From: Bdellovibrio sp.
GTDB taxonomy: Bacteria; Myxococcota; SpSt-1050
Length of the DNA: 18,217 nt
Direction of reading: 5' to 3'
Assembly (NCBI GenBank): GCA_020725805.1
Contig: DYEF01000083.1
Coordinates: 1-18,217, forward strand
The notes beneath the pieces were generated by a model. That model saw nothing but the letters and a program-made list of their open reading frames with translations. It ran no database searches and was not told the DNA's origin. Position 1 is the stretch's first letter, and the number at the start of each line of letters is the position of its first letter. Below, one piece after another: positions 8,274-16,432 of this stretch. The translations under genes were made by a program, and so were the position numbers.

Positions 8274-9583
8274 TGCTAAGAGCAGGTTCCAGAGAAAGCG
8301 GTTTTACGCTGATTGAAGTCCTGGTTTCTACAGGTATTCTTGCTATCTTTCTCGTCTCTGTGGCCGGTGCATATCTTGCACAGGAGAGGACTATGAAGAT
8401 GGAGGAGGAGATAGCGGATATGCAGCAGAACGGGCGTATAGCGGCTGATTACATAGAGGCGGCGTTGAGAAACGCCGGCTCCGGCATTACAGGCGGGCAG
8501 AGGGCTACGAGAACGAGCGCAATCGAGATGGGAATCAGAGTGCCGGATGTGATCCTCGGTCTTCCCAGCAGCAACCAGTATTATATGACAAAAGGTGTCT
8601 TCGGTGTAAATGATGTCGCTGTAAACAATCTGATTACGCAACCCGCTTTTATCCCGAGCAGTGAACACCCTGCCAATCCTACAGTAAGCGATGTTCTTAC
8701 AGTTATTTACGGAGGATTGCCCTTTGTCAGGCTGGCGGCAAAGGCAGGAAAGGTAATTGCCAATCAGTACTTTCAGTTTACATATTGTGCAAGTGAAGGA
8801 AATATCTTCCAGAACGGGGACCTTATTATTGTCTCCAATATGAGGAATTCGGCACTGTACAGGATAACAGTTGCTCCGCAACTCTCGGGGTCGACCTCGC
8901 CTTTCTGCAAAGGACAGTTTTATATATTGCAATGTCAGCTTAGTGAACCTAACAGAATCAATAACGTCAATACTAAATACAGACACAGGGATGACCCATC
9001 TTCAATATTTCAGTATCACGAAGGTCAGGGTATTGTATTCAAAGGTTATATTACACAGTTCAGGATGATAAATCCTGCGGTAGATACTGCTTACTGGAAT
9101 GCTGCTGACCCGAGACCGGTTCTTATGGTGGACAATTTCCTTCCCCAGACTGCCAATCCGCTCCAGTTTGAACCTGCTGTTCCTCTTGTGGAAAACATAG
9201 GTACATTACAGCTGAGTTTTGGATTCTGGGTACCTACCGGAGCGAATAATGTGCCCGACAATACTGTCAAGCCCAATCCGAACCATTCAAACAAAATTCT
9301 TGTAGATGATTTCAACTTTACAACGGTTGATTCAGCTTCGAATATAAGGCTCGTTCAGTACAGCATACTCGCAAAATCCGAAAAGTCTGATTATCAGAAG
9401 GAAGGACCTGCCGGAGGTACCGGGATTTCGGGTATTTCCGAATCAACAGTACTGGCAAGCGGGTCAAAAATCGGAAGTTATACACTTAGTGACAAGAGAC
9501 CGGGTTACAGATGGAGGCTTTATCAGGCCATAAAAGGTCTTAAGAATACCTATGGTCTGAAGGATGATTACAACGATAAATAA
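8273..9583 (+). CDS. Prepilin, PilW-like minor pilin
   Basis: Third prepilin, 436 residues. The leader MLRAGSRESG is cleaved after G10, and the mature N-terminus FTLIEVLVSTGILAIFLVS has Glu at position 5. A heptad-like helix follows (EEEIADMQQNGRIAADYIEAALRNAG), which is characteristic of PilW proteins. The large beta-rich C-terminal region contains three cysteines and ends with a charged tail. PilW forms the minor-pilin priming and tip complex with PilV, PilX, FimT and PilY1. The frame continues upstream to an ATG at 8234, but the ATG at 8273 is preferred. It has GGGAGGTG seven bases upstream, overlaps the previous stop as TAATG, and gives a leader of normal length. The length is in the upper range for PilW but not abnormal. 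Confidence 0.88.
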   Translation: MLRAGSRESGFTLIEVLVSTGILAIFLVSVAGAYLAQERTMKMEEEIADMQQNGRIAADYIEAALRNAGSGITGGQRATRTSAIEMGIRVPDVILGLPSSNQYYMTKGVFGVNDVAVNNLITQPAFIPSSEHPANPTVSDVLTVIYGGLPFVRLAAKAGKVIANQYFQFTYCASEGNIFQNGDLIIVSNMRNSALYRITVAPQLSGSTSPFCKGQFYILQCQLSEPNRINNVNTKYRHRDDPSSIFQYHEGQGIVFKGYITQFRMINPAVDTAYWNAADPRPVLMVDNFLPQTANPLQFEPAVPLVENIGTLQLSFGFWVPTGANNVPDNTVKPNPNHSNKILVDDFNFTTVDSASNIRLVQYSILAKSEKSDYQKEGPAGGTGISGISESTVLASGSKIGSYTLSDKRPGYRWRLYQAIKGLKNTYGLKDDYNDK

Positions 9584-9593
9584 GGAGTAAGCC

Positions 9594-10208
9594 ATGCTTA
9601 CAGGAAATAAAAAAGGTATTGCGATGTTTGTGGTGCTCCTGATGGTCTTTTCCCTTACGGCACTTGCTTATATGTCCCTTTACACTTCTACTATAGAGAA
9701 GGATATTGAGCGTGCATACAGGGTAAAGAGACTTGCCGCAATGGCCTCAGAGGCGGGTGTTCACGCTGTCATAAGACAACTGATTAATACCCAGATGCCT
9801 GTCACGATTCCCATTCCCTATAATGTTGTTAATGGTACTGCTCCCGGCCAGAATCAGATGCATCCCGTTATCGGACTTTGTCAGGTAGTCGCAATGAATT
9901 GTCTTGATCCGGCAGTCAACCCCAACAATGCCACGTTAAATGAGATGTGCTGTTTCAGAACAGGTCCGATGGCAAATTACGCTACAGGGATGCCTTTTTA
10001 TTATAGCAATCCGATGGACCCGACCCAGAATGCCTTTACAAGAGTTATGCAGGACAGGGATATACAGATCCCGGGGAGCGATAATAAATGGGTTCATAAA
10101 GTATTTTTCTTCTTTGTAACAGGTGCTGGTCCCAGCAGGTCTTTCTCAGAATCTATAGTCTATTACAAATACGGCCCTGTTCAGACAGGGACCAGTAATT
10201 ATATGTAG
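9594..10208 (+). CDS. PilX-like minor pilin
   Basis: The 204-residue product starts MLTGNKKGIAMFVVLLMVFSL, a short basic leader before a hydrophobic helix, then SLYTSTIEKDIERAYRVKRLAAMASEAG. The alternating charged/Ala helix with SEAG is typical of the PilX_N family. The residue at position 5 after the presumed cleavage (G8/I9) is Val, not Glu. The same departure is known for the T2SS tip pseudopilin GspK and suggests a terminal position in the fibre. Four cysteines lie in the middle of the soluble part (GLC, NC, CC). AAGGAG is six bases before the ATG. It lies 10 bases after pilW and 10 bases before the PilY1-like gene, so it belongs to one transcript. Confidence 0.85.
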   Translation: MLTGNKKGIAMFVVLLMVFSLTALAYMSLYTSTIEKDIERAYRVKRLAAMASEAGVHAVIRQLINTQMPVTIPIPYNVVNGTAPGQNQMHPVIGLCQVVAMNCLDPAVNPNNATLNEMCCFRTGPMANYATGMPFYYSNPMDPTQNAFTRVMQDRDIQIPGSDNKWVHKVFFFFVTGAGPSRSFSESIVYYKYGPVQTGTSNYM

Positions 10209-10218
10209 GAGGTGCCCG

Positions 10219-13200
10219 ATGAGACTTAAGCTTGTTTTTATTATGTGTGTATTCGGGCTCCTGATTCTGTCTGATACCCTTTATGCCGGCCCCGGAATGG
10301 AAGATATATATACCCTTCAGGCACCTGCAAAACCGAATGTAATGGTCTTTCTGCCTGACAGCAAGACTATGATGGACTGGGCATATCCAAGAAATCTTTA
10401 CGTTGATTGCACAGGTGCTTCAGGTTGTCCGGCCGGCTGTTTAAGCAATTGTCCGAGGAGATACTTCGGACTTGCAACGGGAAATGTAAATTTTACCAGT
10501 GCAAACTGTAACAGTACCTTTTTTACAACCACATATAAATTATTCCCTGAGACAGCTGCATCGCAACTGACATTTACCAATACAGGTACAGGCTGCACAG
10601 TAGGAGTTACAGCCGCATTTTATCCCGGTTATGTATCAAGGACACTTGCATACAAAAATTACACAGCAGATGAGTTTAATTACTATTTCTCTACATACTA
10701 CGCTGCGCTCCTTGCAATCCTAGCCCGTAATTCCGCAAATGCCCAGATCGGTTACCTGAGGCCTGATATGTTTGGAAATGATTACAGGTATGGTCTCGCC
10801 ACTTTCAATCACAGACTACCTATTACAAATGACGGGCACGGAGGCAGCATAAGGCAATATATTACCAGTAGTGACCTTGACCCCAATTTCACAGTAACAG
10901 CAATTGAGAATATGTTTCTGACCAGTGCAAATTTCAACAGACTGCCGAAAGGGTGGTTTCCGATTGCAGAGACAATGGCAGAAATAGGTATGTATTTCGT
11001 GGGTGCCGCTCCTATTTTCAGTCCGGATGTTGCTACATATACCACTCCATGGGGCAACGGTATAAAATCCAATCTGAATTATGACCTGACCAATCAGTCA
11101 TATCTGGGGAATAAGGCATTTATCCTTGCATTTATCACCCAGCATCCTTCACAGGACCAGCATTCGGTACTGAGTACAATAGGTGACTATGATGGCGACG
11201 GTCAGGAACCGGCTGTGATTTTCCCGAATAACGGGACGCACTATTTTGACGATCTGGCACTCTTTGCGGCCCGGTTTGATACTATCCCCGACGGTGACAA
11301 CGTTTACAGCCAGAACCCGAATCCGTATCCTCAAACCTACTGGGGAGGAAGATGTCCGTATCTTCCCACAGCGCACCAGACCAACTGCAGAAGGCAGAAT
11401 GTCTCGACCGATGTGATTATTATCGGTGATAAGGATGCCCAGGTCTATGAAATGGGCGGCCAGTACGGAATGGGTAAGACATACAAGACACTATCTCCCG
11501 TAAACGCAGATGATACATTCGGATATGACTGCCAGAGTTCTACAAACCCCGAGTGCTTAAGAGGAGTTGCAAGGGCAGTTCACCACTATTTCAACAGTCT
11601 GTGGAGCAGAAATGTGGATATAAACGAAACATACTGGCTTGCCTCGCCTGTCCTTGATGTAGACCCGTTTGAACCGTGGGATTGTAATGCCAACCGTTAC
11701 ATAGCACCGTTTTTTACACCGACTACGACCACTTTATTTGAAGGACATGTAGTTGCATACAGCTTCGGTGACCAGAATGTATGTCCTCTTCCCGTTGTCC
11801 CCGTAAATGTGGTTTTTGCAGAAGGAAGACACCTCAATTCAAAGAGCGGTATCTGGGATGCCGGAGTCAGCATTGGTTCGTGGGTAAACGGAAATCCGAT
11901 GACATCGAGAAATATTTATACAAGCAAGGGAGCAAACCTTTACAAACTCGACAATGCAGCGATTACAGCAACAGATCTGGGACTTCTGTATAACGGCGCA
12001 GATGAAAGAGGTCAGGTCCTTGAGACAATTTTTAAGGGTATAAAGACTTACTGGGACGGAGGTACAAGGTTGTTGTCGTGGGTGATGGGAGATGTCAGGA
12101 ATGACCCGGTTTTGGTAGGAAGACCCAATCTGTTCTATTCGGATATCAGTGTTGCAAACCTGAGTACAGGCCAGCAGGTAACAGACCCGGCTTATGCCAA
12201 CTTCGTAGCAGGCAATTTCTGCCGTCCTAAAATAATGTATTTTGGCGCAAATGACGGACAGCTGCACGCAGTCTATGTCGCCCAGACCTCCGGTTGTCAG
12301 GTAAACAATATAAACGGAGATATTATTGCTCCGGGAACTTACGTAACCGATGCAAATTCCGGAGGTGAGATGTGGTCTTTTGTCCCGAACGCGGTATTGT
12401 CCCAGCTGAGAGAGATTGTCCCTTCATGGGCACAGGGGAAGAAGTACTTTTCGTGGGATACCGGTGTGCCGTATAACAGCCTTGTGGCAAACTGGGACGG
12501 AGGTAAATATATTAATTCGGATGTCCTTTACAGAAGATATTTTGTCGATGCGACTCCTCAGGTTTCGGATGTATGGATATACAGTAATACCAACGATACA
12601 ACAAAAGACTGTCCGTGGCCGTATACCTACGCATCCTGTGAATGGAAGACCTATCTGGTCTCGGGTCTCGGGCTCGGCGGAAAATCTGTCTTTGCTCTGG
12701 ATGTTACTACGATTGATCTGGCCAATATGAAGCCTGTTCTGTTTGTAGGTGAATTCAATTATGCCAACCCGGATGGTGCAGGTACCAGCAAATACCTTGG
12801 TTTCACTACCTCGACTCCCGCGATCGGCAAGGTTAAGATTTGTACAGATGTGGGTAACTGTGACAGCGGCGCATCACAGAGAGAGAGGTGGGTTGCGATC
12901 TTTGGTGCAGGCTACGCGCCGGAGAGCGATCCGACTGCTGAATCCGGTGGTATGCCGACTTATGACACCAGCAATAATCAGTTTGCAGGAAGAGGACTGA
13001 TTGTTCTCGACCTCAAGACTATGCAGAAACTGTGGGAATACGGATTTGATTCCTCTGCAACTGATGACAGGAGGTTTATGAGATATGCCCTTGCCTCTCA
13101 GGTGAAGGCCTACGACAAGAACGGTGACGGATATATCGAAACTGTCTATACAGGTGACCTCGGAGGGCAGGTCTGGAGATTCGACCTTTCGCAGTTCGGG

Positions 13201-14118
13201 GCGATTTCGGGAGGTTATGTCAGAACCTGCGGCGGGGCTGTTTCGAATAATTGCTGGAAAGGCGACAGACTCTTTGCAGCGCCGGCAGTTGCTGCCAAAA
13301 ACGGTAAAAAGGCGTGTTCCAAAAAGCAGTGTGTAAACTGCTCCGGTTGCGGAGGCTCTCTTGCCTGCGGACAGAGACTTGGAAAACTCAGATGTGCCAC
13401 AAACTGCAGCTGTTGTTCCTCTGCCTATGGTGCCGATAAGGAATGGCAGTCTTTCTGGGCTCCGCCATCTGTTGCCATCAACAGCTTCGAACAGGTGTAT
13501 CTCTTTATTGGTGCGGGTGATAAGTCTAACGTTCTTTATAAGGACAATGAAAAAATTATGAAATTCTACGGAATTAGGGATGTTATTGAGGATGACCCGA
13601 CGGCCACTACATTGACAGAGGGGGACCTCAACAGGGTAAATAATCCTGCAACAGCCGCCTATGACCCGCAGGGCTGGTATTTCGAGATGAATGCGGGTGA
13701 AAAAGTTATAACTGCGCCGATTGCATTTAGTTTCAATGTGTTTATTACGACATTCTTGCCCCGCGACGAAATTGTAGGGACAGACTGGGACAAGGCTTTT
13801 ATTGAAAGGGCATATGTCGGTGATACCAAACTCAGAGTTGTTGATTTCTCTACCGGAGGACTCAATCAGATTACCACCGATAATGCGAGGGCAAATCTGC
13901 TTTGGAGCGGTTTGCAGGTCGGAAGAGGGTTGCCGTCCAAGCCGCAGGTTGTAACCAGAAAGCCGGGCACCGGAGCAGGACAGGATCAGGGCTCAGTAGA
14001 GCTGATGATTCAGACTTCAACAGGTCAGTATATCAGAGGTACAGGAGCAGATTTCGGTCTGCCCACAGGAACCGCAGGGATGATGGTCGGAAGAATAATC
14101 TTCTGGCTTGAGAGATAA
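10219..14118 (+). CDS. PilY1-like type IV pilus tip adhesin/assembly protein
   Basis: Large secreted protein (1299 residues) of the PilC/PilY1 family, expected at the pilus tip or outer membrane for pilus priming, adhesion and surface sensing. A signal peptide (residues 1-24, ending TLYAG) is followed by a vWA-like region (about 38-480). The C-terminal PilC beta-propeller (about 670-1250) shows family signatures: GANDGQLHAVY, WSFVPNAV, YFVDATPQVSD, LVSGLGLGGKSVFALDV and YTGDLGGQVWRFDLS. An EF-hand-like calcium loop, DKNGDGYIE, lies at 966-974; DYDGDGQEP is a second similar loop in the N-terminal half. Two oddities: the usual MIDAS motif DxSxS reads D47-S-K-T-M, and the TPxAE motif reads FPIAE (F247). 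Also, nine cysteines cluster at 1033-1066 between propeller segments. AGGAGG lies six bases before the ATG. It is the last large gene of the pilin operon. Confidence 0.92.
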   Translation: MRLKLVFIMCVFGLLILSDTLYAGPGMEDIYTLQAPAKPNVMVFLPDSKTMMDWAYPRNLYVDCTGASGCPAGCLSNCPRRYFGLATGNVNFTSANCNSTFFTTTYKLFPETAASQLTFTNTGTGCTVGVTAAFYPGYVSRTLAYKNYTADEFNYYFSTYYAALLAILARNSANAQIGYLRPDMFGNDYRYGLATFNHRLPITNDGHGGSIRQYITSSDLDPNFTVTAIENMFLTSANFNRLPKGWFPIAETMAEIGMYFVGAAPIFSPDVATYTTPWGNGIKSNLNYDLTNQSYLGNKAFILAFITQHPSQDQHSVLSTIGDYDGDGQEPAVIFPNNGTHYFDDLALFAARFDTIPDGDNVYSQNPNPYPQTYWGGRCPYLPTAHQTNCRRQNVSTDVIIIGDKDAQVYEMGGQYGMGKTYKTLSPVNADDTFGYDCQSSTNPECLRGVARAVHHYFNSLWSRNVDINETYWLASPVLDVDPFEPWDCNANRYIAPFFTPTTTTLFEGHVVAYSFGDQNVCPLPVVPVNVVFAEGRHLNSKSGIWDAGVSIGSWVNGNPMTSRNIYTSKGANLYKLDNAAITATDLGLLYNGADERGQVLETIFKGIKTYWDGGTRLLSWVMGDVRNDPVLVGRPNLFYSDISVANLSTGQQVTDPAYANFVAGNFCRPKIMYFGANDGQLHAVYVAQTSGCQVNNINGDIIAPGTYVTDANSGGEMWSFVPNAVLSQLREIVPSWAQGKKYFSWDTGVPYNSLVANWDGGKYINSDVLYRRYFVDATPQVSDVWIYSNTNDTTKDCPWPYTYASCEWKTYLVSGLGLGGKSVFALDVTTIDLANMKPVLFVGEFNYANPDGAGTSKYLGFTTSTPAIGKVKICTDVGNCDSGASQRERWVAIFGAGYAPESDPTAESGGMPTYDTSNNQFAGRGLIVLDLKTMQKLWEYGFDSSATDDRRFMRYALASQVKAYDKNGDGYIETVYTGDLGGQVWRFDLSQFGAISGGYVRTCGGAVSNNCWKGDRLFAAPAVAAKNGKKACSKKQCVNCSGCGGSLACGQRLGKLRCATNCSCCSSAYGADKEWQSFWAPPSVAINSFEQVYLFIGAGDKSNVLYKDNEKIMKFYGIRDVIEDDPTATTLTEGDLNRVNNPATAAYDPQGWYFEMNAGEKVITAPIAFSFNVFITTFLPRDEIVGTDWDKAFIERAYVGDTKLRVVDFSTGGLNQITTDNARANLLWSGLQVGRGLPSKPQVVTRKPGTGAGQDQGSVELMIQTSTGQYIRGTGADFGLPTGTAGMMVGRIIFWLER

Positions 14119-14138
14119 ACATAATAAGGAGGTTAGTT

Positions 14139-14189
14139 ATGAACTGGAGACCAAATCCAAGACCCAAGGGCATAAAACCCAAGAAGTAG
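14139..14189 (+). CDS. 16-residue Pro/Lys/Arg-rich microprotein ORF
   Basis: The frame encodes MNWRPNPRPKGIKPKK, then TAG. AAGGAGG precedes the ATG with a six-base spacer, as good a ribosome binding site as any in the operon. It begins 20 bases after the PilY1 stop, and the operon terminator starts 11 bases after its own stop, so it lies at the 3' end of the pilus transcript. The product would be strongly cationic (seven Lys/Arg, no acid) with four prolines and no hydrophobic segment. I recognise no family. Possible roles are a leader peptide, a small partner of the pilus machinery, a proline-rich peptide acting on ribosomes or membranes, or a fortuitous translated ORF. Translation signals are seen directly; function is unknown. 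Confidence 0.5.
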   Translation: MNWRPNPRPKGIKPKK

Positions 14190-14200
14190 TCAAAAGAAAA

Positions 14201-14243
14201 GGGGTAATATAGCTTTTATATTTCCCCTCTTTCTTCTTTTTTC
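14201..14243 (+). terminator. Intrinsic terminator of the minor-pilin/PilY1 operon
   Basis: GGGG (14201-14204) and AATATA (14206-14211) pair with TATATT (14217-14222) and CCCC (14224-14227), with one T-T mismatch and a five-base loop. The T-rich run TCTTTCTTCTTTTTTC follows. This is a textbook hairpin plus U-tract on the plus strand. Confidence 0.85.
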
Positions 14244-14251
14244 AGCAAAAA

Positions 14252-15304
14252 GTGAAAAAACTGAGGTTTTATTGTGTTAATTTTATTTTATTAATTATCA
14301 CGATAGTTATTTCGTTATTTGTTATCGAGATTCTTTTCAGGGCATTTATCAAAGAAGTAACGATTGGTTCTCCTGTTTATTTCCCTTCGAAGGAGTCTGA
14401 TTACTATGGTTTGCCTTTCGAGCTGCTTCCAAACGGTGAAAAATGTAAAAACTGTGATTTTTATTTTAATAAACTCGGTCTTCGAAACTATGAAGTGGAT
14501 GTGCCAAAACCCGGAAATATCTTCAGAATAGTCGTGCTCGGTGATTCCCACGTTTTTGGTGGTGTGCTATATTCGGATACAATCCCTCAGCAGCTTCAGA
14601 GACTTCTAAATGATGATTCCGATTTGAGGTCATTTCTTAAAAAAGATTTTGAGGTTATCAATGCAGGAATTCTGACATTTAATCTTAGAAGCATATATTA
14701 CCTTTATCATCATAAAATCAGACAGCTGAATCCTGATCTGGTATTGTATATATTTCATACCAATGACCTTGAAGAGAGTATTTATAAACCTGTAATTAAC
14801 AATGACGGGCAAACTATATTTATCGGATTTCCGTCTCAGAAATATGCAGGAGATTCTATCGGTATATTTTCAGAAAAGGTCGATAAATTTCTTCTGAGGA
14901 ATTCTGTATTCTACAGATATATATGTTTCGTATCTGAATCCCTGAGGAATAAAGATAATGGTTCTTCGTTCGAGGTGATTCATTCCCATCAGCTTGGATT
15001 TCTGGAAAGGCTGTATAGTGAAACTAAAGAAGATAAATCTTTATTTGCTGTATCTGCCCTGTTGAAACTGAATGCAATGAGTTCCTGCAATCCGGATGAT
15101 TTTGAAAAAGAGGTTATGAAACTTTTTACAAACAGAGTATTCAGATTGAATATACCTATGATTGATATCTCAGATACATTATGCGGAATCCCTGTTGAGA
15201 AGCTTGACAGGGGAGATCACGCACATTTTTCCGGTTATGCAAATTCTATTATTTCGAAGCGACTCTATAGCGGGATAAAAAATCTTCTTATTTCAAATGA
15301 CTGA
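14252..15304 (+). CDS. Membrane-anchored SGNH/GDSL-type hydrolase
   Basis: Predicted esterase or acyl-transfer enzyme of the SGNH superfamily, anchored by an N-terminal helix (about residues 7-30) with the catalytic domain outside the cytoplasm. Signature blocks are GDSH (G97-D98-S99-H100, nucleophile S99), an ND pair at N171-D172 in HTNDLEES (block III-like), and D322-H-A-H325 (block V, catalytic Asp and His). Such proteins often act on acyl groups of polysaccharides or envelope polymers; the substrate here is unknown. The GTG at 14252 is the only start available before an upstream in-frame stop at 14210. It has no visible Shine-Dalgarno sequence and lies eight bases after the terminator T-run. 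The region is visibly more AT-rich than the pilus operon. Its TGA abuts the stop codon of the convergent gene on the other strand with no gap. Confidence 0.83.
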   Translation: MKKLRFYCVNFILLIITIVISLFVIEILFRAFIKEVTIGSPVYFPSKESDYYGLPFELLPNGEKCKNCDFYFNKLGLRNYEVDVPKPGNIFRIVVLGDSHVFGGVLYSDTIPQQLQRLLNDDSDLRSFLKKDFEVINAGILTFNLRSIYYLYHHKIRQLNPDLVLYIFHTNDLEESIYKPVINNDGQTIFIGFPSQKYAGDSIGIFSEKVDKFLLRNSVFYRYICFVSESLRNKDNGSSFEVIHSHQLGFLERLYSETKEDKSLFAVSALLKLNAMSSCNPDDFEKEVMKLFTNRVFRLNIPMIDISDTLCGIPVEKLDRGDHAHFSGYANSIISKRLYSGIKNLLISND

Positions 15305-16432
15305 TTACTGAATAATCGCTTTTACTATTCCGTTTCCGTATTTTGAACTTTTATATCCCGATTTTCTCCAGATAAAATCGACGAGCAGGGGAATACCCGA
15401 ATTCAGGAATGAGTGATTGCAGAAGACAACCGGTATTTTTGAACTCACAGCCAGCCTGCATAGCCTTTTTATTTCGGGATTATATATCCTGTTTATGTCC
15501 AGCATATCAAGGGCAAATCTGTCTTCCTTTCTGACATCCATATTGAGATATGAAAAGAGGATGCGGGAATCGATAAAGAGTGCATCGCAGTACCTGTGGA
15601 GATTCTTAAACAGAAACTTCTCCCCGAGTCTGTAGAATGCATCAAAGAATATCGAATAGAAATCTTTTCCTCCCTGCGAAACTAGTCCTCTGCCTTCTAC
15701 TACGAATTTTGTTCTGCAGGCAGTGCGGTATCTCAGAAACTGAATCAGAAACTCCGAAATCCTGCCCCAGAAGAGAATCTCCTTTTCTCTTCGGGTAAAG
15801 ATATTGACCATTTTCATTATGTTCGGATTGGATATTACGGTTTCTTCAAGGAACTGCCTGAGATGAGTCTTCCCCTTTCCGGAAATCTTTAGTGCCAGCA
15901 GGTCGAGCGGTCCGTCGATGTCAAAGAGACTGAATTCGTCCCTTTTTATTTCGATGCCGTAAAGGCCGTATCTTTCAATTAAAAATTTCGGGACTGAATT
16001 GTCTGCCCTGATATTGTCTATTGCGGGTCTTTTGATGTCTGTCCTGATGAAAAAATAATCTGCGGAGTAGAGATTGTTTGCGATAATCGAATTTTTTCTG
16101 AGATAACCCAGATATTTTTCCGTCTTTTTCGGAGTCAGAAATACAGATGAACCACTCCCCGTATAGAACAATCTGCAACCGGGATATCTTTTCAGTATCA
16201 GGTTTAATCTGCGACCAAAATCTGGTATCTGTGAGGTGTTCTGAATCTCTATGTCACCTGTATTTTGAATAACTTCAGGATTATTGGTCTGAATAATTAT
16301 CCTGTCGAACAGATTACACCCTTTTACCGTTTTGATAATATCCTTCAGGTTTTCATTCTTTGCCCGCTGAACAATGCCGCTGTAGTGCCTTTCATTTACT
16401 TCTTCAAGGTGATTTATCAGTGCAATATTCAT
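15305..16432 (-). CDS. Uncharacterised protein, possibly with a MobA/CofC-like nucleotidyltransferase N-terminal domain
   Basis: The 375-residue product has no signal peptide or clear membrane helix. The first ~135 residues alternate beta and alpha elements (MNIALINHLEEV, FDRIIIQTN, PDFGRRLNLILKRYPGCRLFYTGSGSSVFLTP) in a way that recalls MobA/CofC-type nucleotidyltransferases, but the usual acidic metal motif is not evident. The second half (FVVEGRGLVSQGGKDFYS, RYCDALFIDSRILFSYL) is a separate conserved-looking segment I cannot name. The frame is open further upstream to 16516, but the ATG at 16432 is chosen because it overlaps the TGA of the radical SAM gene as TGATG, which indicates translational coupling. 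No other ribosome binding site is visible. The shared unit suggests a joint function with the radical SAM enzyme. The nucleotidyltransferase call is tentative inference. Confidence 0.72.
   Translation of the reverse strand: MNIALINHLEEVNERHYSGIVQRAKNENLKDIIKTVKGCNLFDRIIIQTNNPEVIQNTGDIEIQNTSQIPDFGRRLNLILKRYPGCRLFYTGSGSSVFLTPKKTEKYLGYLRKNSIIANNLYSADYFFIRTDIKRPAIDNIRADNSVPKFLIERYGLYGIEIKRDEFSLFDIDGPLDLLALKISGKGKTHLRQFLEETVISNPNIMKMVNIFTRREKEILFWGRISEFLIQFLRYRTACRTKFVVEGRGLVSQGGKDFYSIFFDAFYRLGEKFLFKNLHRYCDALFIDSRILFSYLNMDVRKEDRFALDMLDINRIYNPEIKRLCRLAVSSKIPVVFCNHSFLNSGIPLLVDFIWRKSGYKSSKYGNGIVKAIIQ

Noticed and set aside
14139-14189. The microprotein as a RiPP precursor for the radical SAM enzyme
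   Set aside because: The two are on opposite strands, more than 2 kb apart and in separate units, and the peptide has no core Cys, Ser or Thr and no leader-like helix. The Pro/Lys composition gives no support.
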